DNA of 64,000 nt from assembly GCA_963653425.1 (NCBI GenBank), contig CAVJWC010000001.1:62001-126000 (forward strand). Reading direction: 5' to 3'. A program made the translations under genes and the position numbers. Below the pieces are notes generated by a model. The model was not told the DNA's origin and ran no database searches. It saw only the letters and a list, made by a program, of their open reading frames with translations. Source of the stretch: UMGS692 sp963653425. Lineage in GTDB: Bacteria; Bacillota; Clostridia; Christensenellales; CAG-314. Shown here piece by piece: positions 16,922 to 26,083 of the stretch (positions are counted from its first letter, which is position 1; every line of letters begins with the position of its first letter).

Positions 16922-16952
16922 ACCCCCGACGTGAAAGAGCGTCGGGGTTTTT
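16922..16952 (+). terminator. Intrinsic terminator after MATE gene 2
   Basis: A GC-rich stem CCCCGACG/CGTCGGGG is followed by TTTTT. Confidence 0.92.
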
Positions 16953-16992
16953 ATATCCAATTGGTATTTTTGAAGCGATTTGTAAGTAATAT

Positions 16993-17021
16993 TTGACATT
17001 TTCGCATAATCGTTGTATAAT
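16993..17021 (+). promoter_or_regulatory. Consensus promoter of pgcA
   Basis: Perfect TTGACA (16993-16998) and perfect TATAAT (17016-17021) with a 17-bp spacer: a strong housekeeping promoter, giving a leader of about 50 nt. Confidence 0.9.
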
Positions 17022-17078
17022 CGTAGGTAAACGAGAACGCTCGGATTTTCGATAATTTAAGAAACGGGAGGCTATTTT

Positions 17079-18728
17079 ATGGATATAATTTGGGAACGAT
17101 ACAACGAATGGCTCAATCACTGCGACGGAGAAATGCACACCGAGCTCGAATCCATGACGCAGGAACAAATGAAAGACGCGTTTTACGCCGAACTCAAATT
17201 CGGAACCGCCGGACTCAGGGGAAAACTCGGAGCAGGCACGGGAAAACTCAACGTTTTTACGGTAGCGAGAGCAACTCTCGGACTTGCCGATTATCTTAAA
17301 TCCATAGGAGGCAAGAAGGTTGCCATAAGTTACGACAGCAGAATAAATTCCGACCTTTTTGCCGTAATAAGCGCAGAGGTTCTCGTGGAAAACGGTATAA
17401 ACGTAATTATGACGCAGGATATGATGCCCACGCCCTTTATGTCTTACATGATAAGATACTATAAGTGCGACGCGGGAATTATGATTACCGCAAGTCATAA
17501 CCCCAAAGAATATAACGGCTATAAGGTTTCGGGAAGGGACGGCTGTCAGATTAACGACGAAACCGCGGAGAAGATTCTTGCCTGCATAGACAGGCACGGA
17601 TATTTCGGAATAAAGAAATTCAGTTTCGAACAGGCTTTGCGTTACGGTATGGTGCGTTACGCGGGAGATGACGTCAGAGAAAGCTATCTTAAAGACGTGT
17701 GGAATTGCGGAGTTTCTCACGACGCAAAAGGTCTTAAAGTAACTTACAGCGCGCTTAACGGAACGGGCATCAAGCTTATCCCCGAGATTTTCGAAAAGCT
17801 CGGAGTTGACTGTAACTTCGTGGACGTTCAGTGCAAGAAAGACGGAACCTTCAAGACCTGTCCTTATCCCAACCCCGAAAAGCCCGAAGCAATGGAACTC
17901 AGCGTCCTGCAGGCTATAAAGGAAGGTAGCGATATAGTAATCGCGACCGATCCCGACGCCGACAGAGTGGGCGTTGCCGTTATAAAGGACGGAAAAGCAA
18001 GCCTTCTTTCGGGTAACGAAACGGGACTTCTTCTTACCGACTACGTTCTTAAAAACAAAAAGAACGTTTCCCGTCCCATAATCATAAAGAGCATAGTAAC
18101 CACACGCCTTACCGAGAAAATCTGTAAAAAATACGGTGCGGAACTGTTTAACGTTTTCACGGGCTTCAAGTATATCGGCGGAAAGATTACCGAGCTCGAA
18201 GAAAAGGGCGAGGCGGACAGATTCGTTCTCGGATTCGAAGAAAGCTACGGCTATCTTGCGGGAAGTTACGTCCGCGATAAAGACGCTATGTCCGCGTCCA
18301 TGCTTATATGTGAAATGGCTGCCGATTATAAACGCCAAGGCAAGACTCTTCGCGACGCGATAAACGATATTTACGCCGAATTCGGTCTTGAGGAAGAAAA
18401 ACTCGTAAGCTATAAATTCGAAGGCGCGGAGGGAAGCGAAAAGATTAAGGCTATAATGGCTCATTTCAGAAACAATCTTCCAGAAGAGATCTGCGGACTT
18501 AAAGTAATAGAAAAAACCGACTTCCTTACGGACGACACGGGAATGGTCAGATCCAACGTTCTGAGATTCATTCTCGAAAAAGAAGCTCAGATTATTCTTC
18601 GTCCGTCGGGAACCGAACCTCTGATGAAGGCTTACCTGTCCGCCTGCGGAAACAAAGAAAGCAACGCAATCATTATCGGCGGTATGACGGAATGGCTTGA
18701 CCGTCAGGTAAAAAGCGCGATAGAATAA
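17079..18728 (+). CDS. pgcA: Phosphoglucomutase/phosphomannomutase (alpha-phosphohexomutase)
   Basis: 549-residue enzyme of the PgcA/PMM2-like branch, interconverting glucose-6-phosphate and glucose-1-phosphate (or the mannose equivalents) for glycogen, teichoic acid or glycolipid precursors. Motifs: FGTAGLRGKLG near residue 42, phosphoserine loop MITASHNPKEYNG, metal loop ATDPDADRVG, sugar-binding GFEESYGYL and phosphate-binding RPSGTEPLMK. A strong consensus promoter and a good GGGAGG site indicate high expression. The symbol reflects the closest characterised homologue. Confidence 0.93.
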   Translation: MDIIWERYNEWLNHCDGEMHTELESMTQEQMKDAFYAELKFGTAGLRGKLGAGTGKLNVFTVARATLGLADYLKSIGGKKVAISYDSRINSDLFAVISAEVLVENGINVIMTQDMMPTPFMSYMIRYYKCDAGIMITASHNPKEYNGYKVSGRDGCQINDETAEKILACIDRHGYFGIKKFSFEQALRYGMVRYAGDDVRESYLKDVWNCGVSHDAKGLKVTYSALNGTGIKLIPEIFEKLGVDCNFVDVQCKKDGTFKTCPYPNPEKPEAMELSVLQAIKEGSDIVIATDPDADRVGVAVIKDGKASLLSGNETGLLLTDYVLKNKKNVSRPIIIKSIVTTRLTEKICKKYGAELFNVFTGFKYIGGKITELEEKGEADRFVLGFEESYGYLAGSYVRDKDAMSASMLICEMAADYKRQGKTLRDAINDIYAEFGLEEEKLVSYKFEGAEGSEKIKAIMAHFRNNLPEEICGLKVIEKTDFLTDDTGMVRSNVLRFILEKEAQIILRPSGTEPLMKAYLSACGNKESNAIIIGGMTEWLDRQVKSAIE

Positions 18729-18813
18729 CCGCTTGTCCGTCGCTCATTTTCCGTGTATTTGCGGAATATAGTTAATATTATCCGCGTTTTAATGCGGAAA
18801 GAGCGGTGGAAAA

Positions 18814-20010
18814 ATGATAGTCTGTAAATTCGGAGGCTCGTCGCTTTCTTCGGAAGAGTCGGTAACAAGAGTCGTTAAAATCGTAAAAAGCTCGCCCGCA
18901 AGACGCTTTATAGTCGTTTCCGCGATGGGTAAAGCTTCCCCCGAAGAAGAAAAGATTACCGACCTTTTAATCAAAGCTTATAACGGAGACGGTTCGGCTT
19001 GGAAAGAAGTGAGATTGCGTCACGAAAAGCTTTGTAAGAGTCTCGGCGTTAAGAACGTGGAACGCGAGCTTGACCACATCGAAAAGCAGTACGAATCGGG
19101 TTGCGGTTTCGATTATTTCGTTTCGCGCGGCGAGTTTCTTATGGCTAAGATTATTTCCGCTCTTCTCTGTATGCCTTTTATAGACGGAAAGGAAATAGCC
19201 GTCTTTTCCGATAAGGGAAAGTGGCTTATAAAAGAGACTCTTCTGAAAGCCACGGCAAGTCTTTCGGATTACGATTCGGGCGTGATAGCGGGTTTTTACG
19301 GAGGCGACGAAGAAGGAAACGTTCATCTTTTCGAAAGGGGCGGAAGCGATATATCGGGAGCGATTACGGCTTATGCGGTGGACGCGGAACTTTACGAAAA
19401 CTGGACGGACGTGGACGGTTTTTTGTCGGCTGATCCGCGTTTCAGAGCCGACGCCGAAGTCATAAGATGTCTTTCTTACGGGGAACTTGCCGAGCTTTCT
19501 TATTACGGAGCGGGCGTTCTGCATTATATGTCCGTCCTTCCGCTGACTTATAAGCTTATTCCGCTTTGCGTAAGAAACACATTTGACAGTAACAGACAGG
19601 GGACGACAGTAACTTACAGAACCGCTCGGGGAGTAAAGGGAGTCGCCGTTAAAGAGGGCGTTTTATACGACGTTCAGGGAGACGCGGAAAAGATAACGGC
19701 TTGTTGGCCCGACGCGGTGAAAACCGTAAACGGAGTAAGGCTTTTTTCGTCCGATCCGCTGGACGGCAGAAAGCTTGCCCGTTCGGGAGCAGCCATGAAA
19801 ATCAAAATGACCGACGCTTCCGTAATAGCCGCGGCAGGTTGCGATTTTCACGGATTTTGCGAAGTGTGCGCTTTGCTTTCGGAAGAGAAAATTCTTCCGC
19901 TTTTTGCCGAATATACGGGAGGATGCGTGCATTTTGCCGTAGAAAGACGTAAAGCCGATTATTCGGCGGGACTTATTTACGATAAACTTTTGGGAGATAA
20001 GAAACGATAG
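18814..20010 (+). CDS. lysC: Aspartate kinase
   Basis: 398-residue enzyme phosphorylating aspartate at the entry to lysine, threonine and methionine synthesis. The kinase domain shows KFGGSSLSS at the start, RGGSDISGA and TDVDGFLSADPR (substrate and nucleotide binding). The C-terminal ACT region is shorter and more divergent than usual, so the feedback effector cannot be guessed. No lysine riboswitch fits in the 85-bp upstream gap. It heads a compact operon: the next gene begins 5 bp downstream. Confidence 0.9.
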   Translation: MIVCKFGGSSLSSEESVTRVVKIVKSSPARRFIVVSAMGKASPEEEKITDLLIKAYNGDGSAWKEVRLRHEKLCKSLGVKNVERELDHIEKQYESGCGFDYFVSRGEFLMAKIISALLCMPFIDGKEIAVFSDKGKWLIKETLLKATASLSDYDSGVIAGFYGGDEEGNVHLFERGGSDISGAITAYAVDAELYENWTDVDGFLSADPRFRADAEVIRCLSYGELAELSYYGAGVLHYMSVLPLTYKLIPLCVRNTFDSNRQGTTVTYRTARGVKGVAVKEGVLYDVQGDAEKITACWPDAVKTVNGVRLFSSDPLDGRKLARSGAAMKIKMTDASVIAAAGCDFHGFCEVCALLSEEKILPLFAEYTGGCVHFAVERRKADYSAGLIYDKLLGDKKR

Positions 20011-20014
20011 ATAA

Positions 20015-20860
20015 ATGTGGGACGTTATTTGGGACGCGTTAAAGGATTCGCTGAAAGTGTTTCCGTTTATATTCCTCGTGTACGTGCTGATAGAACTGCT
20101 CGAAGAAAAGCTTGAAAAGGGCAATAAGAAAAGCTTTATCGCAGGCAAAGCCGCACCAGTTTTCGCTGCAGCCGTGGGAATTATTCCTCAGTGCGGTTTT
20201 TCCGTTATGGCGGCAAAGCTTTACGACAGGAAAATGATTACCACGGGAACCGTACTTTCCGTTTTTATAGCGACGAGCGACGAAGCCGTTGTTATCCTTC
20301 TGACCAACGGAACGAAAATAGCTTCGATATTGCCTTTACTGTCCATAAAACTCGTTTTCGCAATACTCGTAGGTCTTATAACCAACGCCGTTCTTAAAGA
20401 GAAAACGGAAACTTTCGTGGACGACGAATGTATGTGCGGTCACGAACACAAAGAAAGCAAAGTCAAAAAATATCTGTTGCATCCGCTCGGACACGCCGCG
20501 CAGGTGTTTGCCTATATACTTGCGGTAAACCTCGTTTTCGGGATAATAGTCTATCTTGCGGGAGAAGAAAGCTTTATAGCGTTTATCTCGGGAAGTCACG
20601 CCTTTCAGCCGATACTGACCTGTCTTATAGGGTTGATTCCAAACTGCGCTTCTTCGGTTATAATAACGCAGGCGTACATTCTCGGCGGAATATCTTTCGG
20701 AAGCTGTCTTGCGGGGCTTTGCGTGAACGCGGGGCTCGGATACGCGGTGCTTCTTAAAAACAAAACCTACCTTAAAAGAAACCTTCTTTTAATAGGCTTT
20801 ACCTTCGTTCTGAGCGTTGCGCTCGGATATATTACCGACCTTATAGCAAGCGTTTTATAG
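20015..20860 (+). CDS. Putative heavy-metal/manganese exporter, ArsP_2-like 10-TM permease
   Basis: 281 residues with about eight to ten membrane helices arranged as two halves. Each half holds a similar core: VGIIPQCGFSVMAAKLY near residue 55 and IGLIPNCASSVIITQAY near residue 208, the repeated PxC-S/A-S pattern of the putative 10-TM metal exporter family. A loop with DDECMCGHEHKES may bind metal. It is tightly packed between lysC and the decarboxylase. Substrate is inferred only from family. Confidence 0.75.
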   Translation: MWDVIWDALKDSLKVFPFIFLVYVLIELLEEKLEKGNKKSFIAGKAAPVFAAAVGIIPQCGFSVMAAKLYDRKMITTGTVLSVFIATSDEAVVILLTNGTKIASILPLLSIKLVFAILVGLITNAVLKEKTETFVDDECMCGHEHKESKVKKYLLHPLGHAAQVFAYILAVNLVFGIIVYLAGEESFIAFISGSHAFQPILTCLIGLIPNCASSVIITQAYILGGISFGSCLAGLCVNAGLGYAVLLKNKTYLKRNLLLIGFTFVLSVALGYITDLIASVL

Positions 20861-20868
20861 GAGAAAAG

Positions 20869-22221
20869 ATGACGCCCGTTGCAGATATGCTTAAACGATA
20901 CGCGGAGAAAAATCCTCTGCGACTTCATATGCCCGGTCATAAAGGAAAATCGGACGATTTTCTCAGCGAGTTTTCGCGTTTCGATCTTACAGAACTAAGC
21001 CAAACGGACAACCTTTTCGAGCCTTTCGGCGAGATAGCTCGGGCAGAAGAACTTTACGCCGGACTTTTTAACGCAAAACACGCTTACTTTTCGGTGAACG
21101 GAAGTTCCGCGGGCAACTTCGCTTTCGTTGCGGAAAGCAACACGCTTGCTTTGGACAGGCTCAGTCATAAATCTCTTTTTGCCACGGCAAGACTTATGAA
21201 TAAAAACTGCGTCGTTATGGAAAGAAACCTAAGCGGAGGACTGCCCGAACCCGTCAACCTCATCGACGTTAAAAACGCACTCGAACTTTATAAGGAAATC
21301 GACGCTTTCGTACTCACGTCGCCCGATTATTACGGAAGAACGGTAGACTTAGAGCCGATATACGCGTTTTTAAGGAGCAGAGGAGTCAGGCTTTTCGTGG
21401 ATTCCGCCCACGGCGCGCATTTCGGATTATCGCCCTTTCTTCCCAAAAACGCAGTGAACTTCTGCGACGCGTGTATCGTTTCCGTCCATAAAACTCTCGG
21501 CGGACTTAATCAGACGGCTGTTCTCTTGTCAAATGCGGACGATACGGAGTCTCTTCGGGATAAGTTCTATTCGTTTATGACAACAAGTCCGTCTTTCGGG
21601 CTTATGGCAAGCATAGATATTGCCCGCGAATACGCTTCCGAAAACTCATATAAATACGAAAATATAAGAGAACGCAAGCTGATTTTTGAAGAGCGAATAA
21701 AAGAACTCGGACTTTTCCTCGAAAAAAACGACGACTTTACGCGCGTGGTAATAAACTGCTCGGCTTGGAAAATCCCTGCGGAAGACATAAGTGCTTTTCT
21801 TGAAAAAGAAAACGTGTTTTTCGAGATGGCGGACGACGTAAGACTTGTCGCGATAATAACGCTTTACGACGACGAAGACGTTTTCGACAGGCTTTTTGTC
21901 GCGCTTAAAAAAGTCCGCGAAAATCTGAAAGACGTTAACGTTACGTCTCGTGCGGAAGGTTTTGCGAAAACGAATTATAAGGCTTTGCCGTCGGCTTTTA
22001 TGCTTAAAAGAGGCGGAAAGGTTAAAGAAGTCCCGATTTACGAGGCAGAAGGTATGATTTCGGCTCAGACGGTACTGAAAATGCCTCCGTGCGTGCCGAT
22101 TGTACTTGACGGAGAAGTCGTGACTAAGGAAGCGATAGCCGAGACTTGCGCGTTTAACGCAAAGCTCGGAAAAGAAAAGAAAACGCTTAAGGTGAGATAT
22201 GAAAGGATTGATAACGATTGA
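20869..22221 (+). CDS. Orn/Lys/Arg decarboxylase family PLP enzyme (YaaO-like)
   Basis: 450-residue fold-type I PLP enzyme. RLHMPGHKG opens the protein, as is typical for basic amino-acid decarboxylases; VDSAHGAHFG precedes the Schiff-base lysine in VSVHKTLGGLNQTA. The C-terminal Orn/Lys/Arg domain follows, with PIYEAEGMISAQTVLKMPPCVPIVLDGE-like ligand residues near the end. Its place directly before tmk matches yaaO in Bacillus and Clostridia. It overlaps tmk by 23 bp. The preferred substrate (arginine, lysine or ornithine, leading to polyamines) is unresolved. Confidence 0.88.
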   Translation: MTPVADMLKRYAEKNPLRLHMPGHKGKSDDFLSEFSRFDLTELSQTDNLFEPFGEIARAEELYAGLFNAKHAYFSVNGSSAGNFAFVAESNTLALDRLSHKSLFATARLMNKNCVVMERNLSGGLPEPVNLIDVKNALELYKEIDAFVLTSPDYYGRTVDLEPIYAFLRSRGVRLFVDSAHGAHFGLSPFLPKNAVNFCDACIVSVHKTLGGLNQTAVLLSNADDTESLRDKFYSFMTTSPSFGLMASIDIAREYASENSYKYENIRERKLIFEERIKELGLFLEKNDDFTRVVINCSAWKIPAEDISAFLEKENVFFEMADDVRLVAIITLYDDEDVFDRLFVALKKVRENLKDVNVTSRAEGFAKTNYKALPSAFMLKRGGKVKEVPIYEAEGMISAQTVLKMPPCVPIVLDGEVVTKEAIAETCAFNAKLGKEKKTLKVRYERIDND

Positions 22222-22825
22222 AGGCTGTGAAGGCGTAGGAAAAAGCACCCAGCTTCGTATGCTTGCGAATTATTGCAAAAACCACGGAATAGACGCTCTT
22301 TTTACGCGTGAACCCGGCGGAAGTAAAGTTGCCGAAAGTATAAGAAGAATCATTCTCGACGCGAGAAACTCTTCCATGTCTGACGGTTGCGAAGCTCTTT
22401 TATACGCGGCGGCAAGAAATCAGCACGTCCGCGAGATAATAATTCCCGCGCTTAACGCAAACAAAACGGTTTTTTGCGACCGTTATATAGACAGCACTTT
22501 CGCTTATCAGGGAATAGCCCGCGGACTGGGGGCGGAGTTCGTAGATAAGCTCAACGCCATGGCTGTGGGCGAGTATTATCCCGAACTTACGATTTTTCTC
22601 GATCTGAAACCCGAAGAAGCCTTTGCCCGTAAAGGCGGTCCCAATAAAAAAGACCGTCTCGAAATTCAGGGAAGCGAGTTTTTCAGGAAGGTTTACGAAG
22701 GTTACCTTCTTGCCGCCGAAAGAGAACCTCAGAGAATAGTCCGTATCGACGCGTCGGGAACTATCGAAAAAACCCACGAAATCATAGTGGATTTACTTAT
22801 AAAAAAGGGTATAATAAATGGCTGA
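22199..22825 (+). CDS. tmk: Thymidylate kinase
   Basis: 208-residue kinase converting dTMP to dTDP. P-loop GCEGVGKST at residues 9-17, the DR(Y) motif CDRYIDSTFAYQG, and the LID segment ARKGGPNKKDRLE. Its ends overlap the decarboxylase upstream (23 bp) and holB downstream (8 bp), indicating translational coupling. Confidence 0.96.
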   Translation: MKGLITIEGCEGVGKSTQLRMLANYCKNHGIDALFTREPGGSKVAESIRRIILDARNSSMSDGCEALLYAAARNQHVREIIIPALNANKTVFCDRYIDSTFAYQGIARGLGAEFVDKLNAMAVGEYYPELTIFLDLKPEEAFARKGGPNKKDRLEIQGSEFFRKVYEGYLLAAEREPQRIVRIDASGTIEKTHEIIVDLLIKKGIING

Positions 22826-23792
22826 ACTGCTTGAAATCGCGCGTCAATCTACGGAGTTCCGGAAGCTTTTAAGGGACAAAGAAAACGGAAAGCTTTACCA
22901 CGGTTATATAATCGAAAGTCTTGACGCGAAATACGCCGACGCTTTTATAAAGGCGACGGAAATGCTTTTTATGTGCGAAAAGAACGGCTGTGGCGAATGC
23001 AACGTCTGCCGTAAGATTTCCGCGGGCGTTCACGTGGACGTTTTTGCCTTTCCGAGCGGAGGAAGAAAGATAATCAGCGCGAAAGACGATATTGCGATTT
23101 TCCGCAACGCCTACGCTTTCAAACCTCTTGAAGGCGGAGCGAGAGTGTTCGTGTTCGATTCGGTAAGTTCGGTTCGCGACGACTGGCAAAACAAAATGCT
23201 TAAGTCTCTCGAAGAACCTGTTTTAGGCAATTACATTCTGATTAAAACCGACGGCGCGGAAAGACTTCTGCCAACGGTGAGAAGCCGTTGCGAACTTATA
23301 AGGCTTTCGGGACTTAGCGAAGGAGAAACGACGCTACTGCTTACGAAAGATGGCTTTGACGAAATTACCGCTCAGGAAGCAAGCTGGCTCTTTGACGGGA
23401 ACTACACTCTGTCGGAAGCTTTCGTTTCGGGCGGAACGGGAAGGAAGATTACCGACGAACTGATGGGCGTTCTTACGGGTTGCCGTTCGAGTAAAGATTG
23501 CGTAAGGTACGTTTCCGTTCTCGGCGGTATGAAAGACGATAAAGACGCTTTTTTTGCGGTAATTTCGGCGATATTCCGTAAACTTATCGGATTTTACTGC
23601 GGAAAGGAAATATATTTCAGGCAACGCGAATTCGAAACGCTTAAAGAGATTTATTCTCTGAAAAGCGCGGGAGAAATCGCTCGGTTGCTTATAAAAGAAA
23701 AAAGAAGAGCGGAGCAAAACGTTTCTTTTCAGGCGATAGCCGACGATTTGCTTCTTTCGATGATGGAGGTTAAATACAGATGCCGACAATAG
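22818..23792 (+). CDS. holB: DNA polymerase III delta-prime subunit
   Basis: 324-residue clamp-loader subunit. It shows the zinc-binding cysteines CEKNGCGECNVC (residues 54-65), the Walker-B-like region VFVFDSVSSVRDDWQNKMLKSLEEP and the SRC sensor motif TVRSRCELI. No functional Walker A is present, as expected for delta-prime. It lies between tmk and ricT as in other Firmicutes, overlapping ricT by 13 bp. Confidence 0.92.
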   Translation: MAELLEIARQSTEFRKLLRDKENGKLYHGYIIESLDAKYADAFIKATEMLFMCEKNGCGECNVCRKISAGVHVDVFAFPSGGRKIISAKDDIAIFRNAYAFKPLEGGARVFVFDSVSSVRDDWQNKMLKSLEEPVLGNYILIKTDGAERLLPTVRSRCELIRLSGLSEGETTLLLTKDGFDEITAQEASWLFDGNYTLSEAFVSGGTGRKITDELMGVLTGCRSSKDCVRYVSVLGGMKDDKDAFFAVISAIFRKLIGFYCGKEIYFRQREFETLKEIYSLKSAGEIARLLIKEKRRAEQNVSFQAIADDLLLSMMEVKYRCRQ

Positions 23793-24664
23793 TAGGCGTT
23801 AGATTCAGGAATGCGGGTAAGATATATTACTTTGATCCGACGAATATACAATTCAGTCGAGGCGACGGCGTTATAGTGGAAACGGTAAGAGGCGTTGAGT
23901 ACGGTAAAGTCGTTATCGCCAACAAAGAAGTCGATGAAAAAGAAATCGTCGGACAACTTAAACCCGTTATGCGCATAGCTACAGAGGAAGACAAAAAACA
24001 GTACGAAAACAATCTGCTTAAACGGGAAGAAGCCATGAAAGTCTGCCGTGAAAAAATCAAAAAGCACGGCTTGGATATGAAGCTTATCGACGTTGAATTT
24101 ACTTTCGACAATTCCAAAGTCATCTTTTATTTCGAGTCGGAAGGAAGAGTGGATTTCAGAAATCTTGCCAAAGACCTTGCAAGTTATTTCAGAATAAGAA
24201 TCGAGCTTCGTCAGATAGGAATAAGAGACGTTACGAAGATAATAGGCGGTCTGGGAAGTTGCGGACGTCCGTGTTGCTGTTCGGCTCACCTCGGCGACTT
24301 TGAAAGAGTGTCCATAAAGATGGCTAAAATTCAGGGCTTGTCGCTTAATCCCACCAAGATAAGCGGTTTGTGCGGAAGACTTATGTGCTGTCTGAAATAC
24401 GAAAACGACCATTATACGGAAACTACCCGTCTTATGCCCAAAGTGGGAAGCGAAGTCCGTACGCCCGACGGAAAGGGTATAGTCGACAGCATAAACGTCC
24501 TTCTGAAAACGGTAAAAGTGAGTTTCGAAAAGGACGGTTCGCAGGACGTAAGAGAGTATAAACTGGGCGACGTTCAGTCCAAAGTAAAGGCGTCCGAAGT
24601 CGAAATCACTAAGGAAGACTTAGCGGATTACGGCGAAGAAGACGAGAAAATGCTCAGAGACTAA
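23780..24664 (+). CDS. ricT: PSP1-domain protein RicT (YaaT)
   Basis: 294 residues. The RicT family works with RicA and RicF, binds Fe-S clusters and affects Spo0A phosphorylation, competence and RNA maturation by RNase Y in Bacillus. The PSP1 domain covers about residues 1-190, with a cysteine-rich segment CGRPCCC and a second CGRLMCC near residue 200. These are the expected Fe-S ligands. The acidic C-terminus ends DLADYGEEDEKML. Last gene of the lysC-yaaO-tmk-holB operon. Confidence 0.93.
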   Translation: MPTIVGVRFRNAGKIYYFDPTNIQFSRGDGVIVETVRGVEYGKVVIANKEVDEKEIVGQLKPVMRIATEEDKKQYENNLLKREEAMKVCREKIKKHGLDMKLIDVEFTFDNSKVIFYFESEGRVDFRNLAKDLASYFRIRIELRQIGIRDVTKIIGGLGSCGRPCCCSAHLGDFERVSIKMAKIQGLSLNPTKISGLCGRLMCCLKYENDHYTETTRLMPKVGSEVRTPDGKGIVDSINVLLKTVKVSFEKDGSQDVREYKLGDVQSKVKASEVEITKEDLADYGEEDEKMLRD

Positions 24665-24899
24665 AAGTAAAGAAAGTTAAACCGACCTTTCCGTTCATTA
24701 TCCGAGCGGTAAGCGTAGGTAAAGAACATTGCGCCTTACGTTCCGTTCGTTACAGGGAACGCCGTAAAGCGGGAAGGAAAGAAGGTTTCGCTTTCTCAAA
24801 GAAAATCAGCGCGGAATTTAATAAAGAGATTAAAGCCCTTTACGGACAAAAAGGTTGATTTGCACAAACAAAAACGACGGGTATTCAACCATAAATCTA
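24665..24899. other. Gene-free spacer between ricT and the ferredoxin promoter
   Basis: I see no gene, strong terminator or named RNA. Short imperfect repeats related to CCGTTCGTTA, similar to those in other spacers of the window, occur near 24690-24765. Confidence 0.5.
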
Positions 24900-24928
24900 T
24901 TGACAATTTTCAGGCGCGATGATATAAT
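24900..24928 (+). promoter_or_regulatory. Consensus promoter of the ferredoxin gene
   Basis: Perfect TTGACA (24900-24905), a 17-bp spacer and perfect TATAAT (24923-24928). This is one of the strongest promoters in the window, as expected for ferredoxin. Confidence 0.9.
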
Positions 24929-24974
24929 GACGATAGCACGAAAAGTGCAAAAAAGTATAAGGAGAATATGAAAA

Positions 24975-25145
24975 ATGCCTCACAAAATCGGAGATGAATG
25001 TATTAAATGCGGTTCTTGCGCAGCTACCTGCCCCATCGGATGTATTTCCGAAGGCGACGATAAGTACGTTATCGACGCTTCTCAGTGCGTAGATTGCGGT
25101 GCTTGCGCAGCTCAGTGCCCTGTGAATGCAATAACAGGTGAATAA
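24975..25145 (+). CDS. Clostridial-type 2[4Fe-4S] ferredoxin
   Basis: 56-residue low-potential electron carrier. Two classic cluster motifs are present: CIKCGSCAATCP (residues 9-20) and CVDCGACAAQCP (38-49), with pseudo two-fold symmetry and cysteines at all eight ligand positions. It starts MPHKIGDEC after AAGGAG. Small and strongly promoted; it serves anaerobic redox enzymes. Length is exactly that of the family. Confidence 0.97.
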   Translation: MPHKIGDECIKCGSCAATCPIGCISEGDDKYVIDASQCVDCGACAAQCPVNAITGE

Positions 25146-25176
25146 TAATTGCAGAAAACAAAGTTAAACTTTGTTG

Positions 25177-25210
25177 AAGGTTGCCCGATACCCGTTCGGG
25201 CGACCTTTAT
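25177..25210 (+). terminator. Hairpin terminator after the ferredoxin gene
   Basis: A 12-bp stem (25177-25188 with 25196-25207, one G-T pair) lies 30 bp after the ferredoxin stop and is followed by a short, interrupted T/A tract. A weaker hairpin, ACAAAGTT/AACTTTGT, precedes it. Termination may be partial, allowing read-through into the membrane protein gene. Confidence 0.6.
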
Positions 25211-25222
25211 CAAAATTTAGGT

Positions 25223-26080
25223 ATGAAAAAAGCGTCTTCTCTTCGTTATATATACAAAAACTTTTTCAAGCTGGTTCTTATAGTGGTGATTCCGGCTGCG
25301 TTTTTGGCGCTGTTCAGGTCGGATTATATAATTTCCGACTTTTTCGTTAATTTCGCCAAGAATATCAAAGGTTTTACGATAGAAGACTTTTATAAAGACG
25401 TTTTCAGATATTTTTCTTTCATCAACTTCGACAGTTTCGGAAATTTTATTCTGTGGTTTTTAAGCGCGTCTGTCGCCGTAGTCGGTCTGGGTGCGCTTTT
25501 CAGCGCTGTGGAAAGGCATATGCGCTTGGGCGTTCCCGTTAATTTCAGCCTTGTGCCTCTTATTAACGACAGTCTCGTAATCGTTCTTCCCTTTGCGGGA
25601 GTGGTTTTTCTGAGTTGCGAACTTCTCGGTCTGGTCACGAGCGGTATTATATCTTTGCTTTTTCTTATTATAAAAAGCAAACAGGTTCTTTTTGCGGTAT
25701 GTCTTCTGCTCGTGGTAATTCTTTACGCGCTTTATTTTGCGTTCGTCGCGCTGGTATGTCTGTCCGTACCGGCTTCGCTTATAGACGGATACAGCTTTAA
25801 TTATTCCGCAGCCACGTCCATCAACCTCGTAAAAGAAAATCTTTTACGGATAACGGCGGCTCTCGTGCTTCCTCTTTTGGGAACCATGCTTGTCGTAAGC
25901 CTGCTGAAATTGCTTTTCTCGCTTTTTTCGCCGACGGCTCAGGACATATGCGGAACGATAACCTGGACGATTGTCTACACTCTCTGGATGGTCTATTTCC
26001 CCGTTCTGACGATAAGATATTATATGCATCTTACGGGTATGGAACGTATAGATACTCAGTTTATCGTAAGGAGGAAGTAA
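25223..26080 (+). CDS. Hypothetical polytopic membrane protein A
   Basis: 285 residues from the ATG at 25223. A TTG further upstream (25181) lies inside the terminator hairpin and is rejected. About six hydrophobic segments start near residues 17, 80, 115, 155, 200 and 245. The N-terminus SLRYIYKNFFKLVLIVVIPA resembles regulators or permeases of unassigned function. It has a four-base gap to a second protein of similar size and topology, so the two may form a complex. No family recognised. Confidence 0.75.
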   Translation: MKKASSLRYIYKNFFKLVLIVVIPAAFLALFRSDYIISDFFVNFAKNIKGFTIEDFYKDVFRYFSFINFDSFGNFILWFLSASVAVVGLGALFSAVERHMRLGVPVNFSLVPLINDSLVIVLPFAGVVFLSCELLGLVTSGIISLLFLIIKSKQVLFAVCLLLVVILYALYFAFVALVCLSVPASLIDGYSFNYSAATSINLVKENLLRITAALVLPLLGTMLVVSLLKLLFSLFSPTAQDICGTITWTIVYTLWMVYFPVLTIRYYMHLTGMERIDTQFIVRRK

Positions 26081-26083
26081 ACG

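Noticed and set aside
16902..18464. 520-residue minus-strand frame opposite pgcA
   Set aside because: Shadow of a clearly conserved phosphohexomutase gene on the other strand.
18729..18813. Lysine riboswitch before lysC
   Set aside because: Only 85 bp are available and no lysine-riboswitch core is visible.
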